Origin: Deltaproteobacteria bacterium
GTDB lineage: Bacteria > Desulfobacterota > DSM-4660 > Desulfatiglandales > HGW-15
Length of the DNA stretch: 9,075 nt
Reading direction: 5' to 3'
Assembly: GCA_020342025.1 (NCBI GenBank)
Contig: CP070840.1
Coordinates: 711,163 to 720,237 of the forward strand
Shown here: one piece after another, positions 6,964 through 9,075 of the stretch
How the letters are laid out: every line of letters begins with the position of its first letter
Numbering within the stretch: position 1 is the stretch's first letter
The notes under the pieces: model-generated
What the model saw: only the letters and a program-made list of their open reading frames with translations
What the model was told of the DNA's origin: nothing
Databases searched by the model: none
Position numbers and translations under genes: made by a program

Positions 6964-7067
6964 TTTGACCATGTCAAATGTCCAATTTCAAGGCTCCAAT
7001 AAATTTCAAAATCAAAAGCCCAAAGGGTGGTCTTTTGGCATTTGGCATTGGACATTTGGAATTGTCA
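6964..7067. repeat. Long imperfect inverted repeat between convergent genes
   Basis: CAAATGTCCAAT (6975-6986) and ATTGGACATTTG (7047-7058) are perfect 12-bp inverted arms. Beyond a 5-nt internal loop, TGAC (6966-6969) pairs with GTCA (7064-7067). The right arm is part of a degenerate tandem TTTGGCA/TTTGGCA/TTGGACA/TTTGGAA (about 7034-7061). At the left edge TTTGAC-CAT-GTCAAA (6964-6978) is a separate small palindrome, so two folds compete. The element occupies the middle of the 224-bp gap between the hydrolase and acyltransferase stop codons. It may act as a bidirectional transcription end or be a dispersed repeat. The remainder of the gap shows nothing recognisable. Confidence 0.7.
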
Positions 7068-7142
7068 CGGGAAGTCTATATGAAATCCGAAATAGGCATG
7101 GCAGGAGCCTTACGTAAAAAGCAATATATCCCAAACTTGTCT

Positions 7143-7970
7143 TCAAAGTTTATCCGCCAGTCTGCCCATCTCAAGGGGTTTCCGGGTGACCAGGGCAGAG
7201 GCATGGGTGAGGAAGGGCTTTCCGCCCCATTTCTCTTTGAAGCGGCGAACACCGGGGTTGATGCCCAGTCCCAGGTTCAAGGCCTCTTTGCCTTCCCTTT
7301 CGGCCAGACGGACCATCTCATGGAAGAGAAGATCAGAGGCGCCGGGCACGTGCGATTTCATGGATCGGACGTTGAAAAGAAAGAAGGCATAATGGGCGGA
7401 GCCCATGTCCACGATGTTAAATGCGACCAAACGGTCCCCCTTCCTGGCTTCCAGGAGATGGGCGGTCTTAGATCGCTTCAAATAGCTGGGAATTTCCCTG
7501 TAGATCTTTTTTTGCTCTTGGCCCAACTCGCGCCCTGAAATGAAACCCTTAACCAGTCTGTTGTGTTCCTTGCCGAACACGCCCACTTCAACTCGTAGCT
7601 CGCGGCCTGCCCGGCGCACCATATAGGCCACTTCTGCATCAATGGATACCAGGGGCAGGTCCAGTCGATAGTAGCTGTCTTCCGGCTGTGCCTCATACTT
7701 TTGAGGCGGCAACCAGATTTTCGGGGCGATAATCGCCAGGGTCGATGGGCGGAAGCGCTCGCAGGCAACCTGGTAGGCCCTTTCAATATCACTGGTTTCA
7801 TCCTTTAATGGGTAACCGATAAAGATAAGGTGGCTTCCTCGCGAAAAGCAGAGGTAATCGTCGGCCTGAAGGTGCACTTCCGCACCGGAGATCGCCTCCA
7901 CATAATCGGGCAGGTGCTCCGGTAAATAGGCGTGCTCATAAACCAGACGACGTTCTTCCGTGTTCAACAT
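7143..7970 (-). CDS. GNAT/FemAB-like acyltransferase (PF13480/DUF2156-type)
   Basis: A 275-residue protein whose C-terminal half resembles the acyl- or aminoacyl-transferring GNAT-fold families (FemAB, BioF2-like, lysyl-phosphatidylglycerol synthase-like). The best evidence is GASDLLFHEMVRLAEREG (210-227) followed by LNLGLGINPGVRRFKEKWGG (231-250), which has the shape of the conserved cofactor-binding end of those domains. The N-terminal half (1-130) is less informative and probably a degenerate first GNAT-like lobe. The substrate is unknown. The frame extends to 8045, but those extra 25 residues read through an octamer repeat and are Ser/Pro-rich, so I prefer the ATG at 7968-7970. No good ribosome site is visible before it, which leaves the start uncertain. 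It lies on the same strand as the paralogue genes at 8248 and 8883, separated by a repeat-filled 277 bp. Confidence 0.68.
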   Translation of the reverse strand: MLNTEERRLVYEHAYLPEHLPDYVEAISGAEVHLQADDYLCFSRGSHLIFIGYPLKDETSDIERAYQVACERFRPSTLAIIAPKIWLPPQKYEAQPEDSYYRLDLPLVSIDAEVAYMVRRAGRELRVEVGVFGKEHNRLVKGFISGRELGQEQKKIYREIPSYLKRSKTAHLLEARKGDRLVAFNIVDMGSAHYAFFLFNVRSMKSHVPGASDLLFHEMVRLAEREGKEALNLGLGINPGVRRFKEKWGGKPFLTHASALVTRKPLEMGRLADKL

Positions 7971-7989
7971 TCCAAATTCGCTTGGCAAT

Positions 7990-8176
7990 TGGAGTGATGG
8001 AGTACTGGAGTAATGGAATGATGGGTTCGAAGGTATCGTTGACAATTCAACGGTATTTTTCCGGTTTCACCACCAACGTTTCACTATTCTCTCCGAGGCG
8101 TAGGCTCTACCCTCCGGCCTGTAGGCCCTACGGGCTGGAAGCGGAGCCGGAGGCCACCATTCCATTATTCCATGGG
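7990..8176. repeat. Composite inverted repeat with octamer arms, related to the element at 679
   Basis: The left arm is TGGAGTGA, TGGAGTAC, TGGAGTAA, TGGAATGA (7990-8021), the same octamer family as 679-718. The right arm (about 8154-8176) is made of CCATTATT-type units that are its reverse complement with few mismatches. Between them are a small palindrome CGTTGA-CAAT-TCAACG (8037-8052) and a GC-rich structured core (8100-8153). It takes up most of the 277-bp gap between the copy B stop and the acyltransferase start. The rest of the gap (8177-8247) shows nothing I recognise. Confidence 0.7.
8100..8153. repeat. GC-rich REP-like palindromic core
   Basis: CCTCCGGC (8111-8118) and GCCGGAGG (8146-8153) form an 8-bp perfect stem. 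Its loop contains the palindrome GTAGGCCCTAC (8121-8131), and a near copy, GTAGGCTCTAC (8100-8110), directly precedes the left arm. This resembles the nested palindromes of REP/BIME-type elements. It lies 95 bp beyond the copy B stop, so it could also protect or terminate that transcript. Confidence 0.55.
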
Positions 8177-8247
8177 ACCGGCGCAAAAGAGAATAGCATA
8201 AAATTACCCATAGTTTCATACAGTTGAAGAAACTCCGAGAAGGCTAT

Positions 8248-8862
8248 TTACTGGCTGGTTTGGAAGATTTTCTGGGCGGTCTCCAGTCTCATATGGTGAG
8301 AGGCCGCTTCTATCCTGGATAGCGTCTCGGTGTCTGCCTGACTGCCAAGGGTTTTTACGGCGGCGCGATTGACCTCCCCTTCGGCTCCCTTGAGCTCCTC
8401 GAGAAAGGATTTGTACTGATTCAGATTGTTGTAGGAATGGGCCACCAGGGTTGCATGCTCCTCCCCTTCGGCCTGAAGCAGCCGGCAGTAATGATCAATG
8501 AGGAGATGGATCTCTTGCATTTGCTTCTGGCGGATTTGCTCAGAGTAGATATCATCCTTAACCGAGGCTAGTAGCGCTTTCGTCTTTTCCTCAACGGGCG
8601 ACATGGCGTGAGCTTTGCTCTGACCGTTTTTTGTCACGGCCAGGGCTGCATCCAGGGCCAACTTTTTTGTGAAGAGGAGGTTCTGGGCAAATACTTCTCT
8701 GGCACCTTTGAGGCGCATGTGATTGAAGATGATGAAGATGGGGATCAATACCTCCCAGACTGTGAGGGGCTTTGGTCTCATGGCCGCAAACGACACAGCT
8801 TTGGCCCATGATTGCTCATGGTAAAGGACGGCCTCATACCTTTTATCAATATCCCTCGGCAA
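8248..8862 (-). CDS. Conserved protein of unknown function, paralogous family member B
   Basis: A 204-residue homologue of the product at 5396-6001; family not recognised. A hydrophobic segment (about 33-49, LTVWEVLIPIFIIFNHM) precedes NLLFTKKLALDAA (61-73) and the helical core KQMQEIHLLIDHYCRLL (113-129). Conserved aromatic and acidic positions continue through YKSFLEELKGAEGEVNRAA (150-168), and KIFQTSQ ends the protein. It is probably a membrane-associated or membrane-tethered helical protein with a cytosolic coiled part; there is no enzyme motif. The start is TTG (8860-8862): AAGGGTGA sits about 8 nt ahead, and the nearby ATG at 8867 is in another frame. It begins 20 bp after the stop of copy C on the same strand, so the two form a tandem operon. 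The ribosome site falls entirely in that gap. Confidence 0.8.
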   Translation of the reverse strand: MPRDIDKRYEAVLYHEQSWAKAVSFAAMRPKPLTVWEVLIPIFIIFNHMRLKGAREVFAQNLLFTKKLALDAALAVTKNGQSKAHAMSPVEEKTKALLASVKDDIYSEQIRQKQMQEIHLLIDHYCRLLQAEGEEHATLVAHSYNNLNQYKSFLEELKGAEGEVNRAAVKTLGSQADTETLSRIEAASHHMRLETAQKIFQTSQ

Positions 8863-8882
8863 AACATCACCCTTGTTGGACT

Positions 8883-9075
8883 TTACATCATCTCCTGGAA
8901 AATCTGGTCCATTCTCTTTTCGCTCAGCCTCTTGACCTGCTGTCGTTCCGCCTCCATCTTCCCCCGAAGCTTCTCATCTTCACCCAATTCCTCTATGATG
9001 GCCCGGTCTAACTCTTCTTCTGAGGCAGCCAGTCTCCTCAAGTAGACCTCGTAATTCTGTCGGTTATCATATCCG
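8883..9075 (-). CDS. Unknown-function paralogue, member C, 5' end outside window
   Basis: The last 63 codons of a gene entering from the right edge, ending TAA at 8883-8885. The fragment aligns with the C-termini of copies A and B. GYDNRQNYEVYLRRLAASEE matches the Y...(N/Q)Y..(F/Y)L..L...E pattern, the same spacing of acidic and Ala residues follows, and the end reads QIFQEMM, like KIFQTSQ in B and QIFPDV in A. The segment is highly charged and probably helical. The hydrophobic segment and NLLFTK block, if present, lie outside the window. It is the first of at least two tandem genes, with copy B starting 20 bp downstream. Confidence 0.72.
   Translation of the reverse strand, partial: GYDNRQNYEVYLRRLAASEEELDRAIIEELGEDEKLRGKMEAERQQVKRLSEKRMDQIFQEMM

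Noticed and set aside
6978..7538. 186-codon plus-strand ORF
   Set aside because: It starts inside the inverted repeat and runs antisense through the acyltransferase gene. Its product has no recognisable motif, whereas the opposite strand encodes a conserved GNAT-like end.
7971..8045. N-terminal extension of the acyltransferase
   Set aside because: The 25 extra residues come from translating the octamer repeat and are Ser/Pro-rich, so they are unlikely to be protein-coding.
8039..8059. Plus-strand promoter with TTGACA and TATTTT
   Set aside because: The hexamers are only 9 bp apart and no plus-strand gene follows. The TTGACA is better explained as part of the palindrome at 8037-8052.

Overview
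The window looks like chromosomal DNA of a deltaproteobacterium (Desulfobacterota), probably an environmental lineage. This is inferred from three things: the gene complement (a cytosolic GAF-type histidine kinase, SurE, a radical SAM/SPASM enzyme), TTG starts next to good ribosome sites, and intergenic arrays of degenerate TGGAGTNN-type octamers in inverted arms, a pattern I associate with that group. No rRNA, tRNA, CRISPR array, transposase, integrase or phage gene was seen.

Layout. Positions 1-674 (+) hold the 3' part of an N-formylglutamate amidohydrolase-family gene, followed by an inverted octamer repeat. Positions 801-3007 (-) are a two-gene unit: a soluble GAF histidine kinase, then, after 8 bp, a single-pass membrane-anchored protein of unknown function. 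The divergent region 3008-3251 carries a candidate kinase promoter and a 40-codon small ORF (3116-3238) that stops 13 bp before surE (3252-4052, +). surE converges on a radical SAM/SPASM gene (4087-5235, -), with a bulged hairpin between them. From a second divergent promoter region the right half begins: a conserved protein of unknown function (5396-6001, +) and an alpha/beta hydrolase (6079-6918, +) face a GNAT/FemAB-like acyltransferase (7143-7970, -), a second member of the unknown family (8248-8862, -) and the 3' end of a third (8883-9075, -).

The most unusual content is this three-member paralogous family. Members are about 200 residues, with one hydrophobic N-terminal segment, a nearly invariant NLLFTK..ALDAA block and a helical core containing LLIDHY. 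Two copies lie in tandem; the third lies about 2 kb away on the opposite strand, so the locus is roughly symmetrical around a convergent centre filled by a large inverted repeat. The function is unknown. The other genes are recognisable housekeeping, signalling or generic enzyme families, and nothing in the sequence ties them into one pathway.
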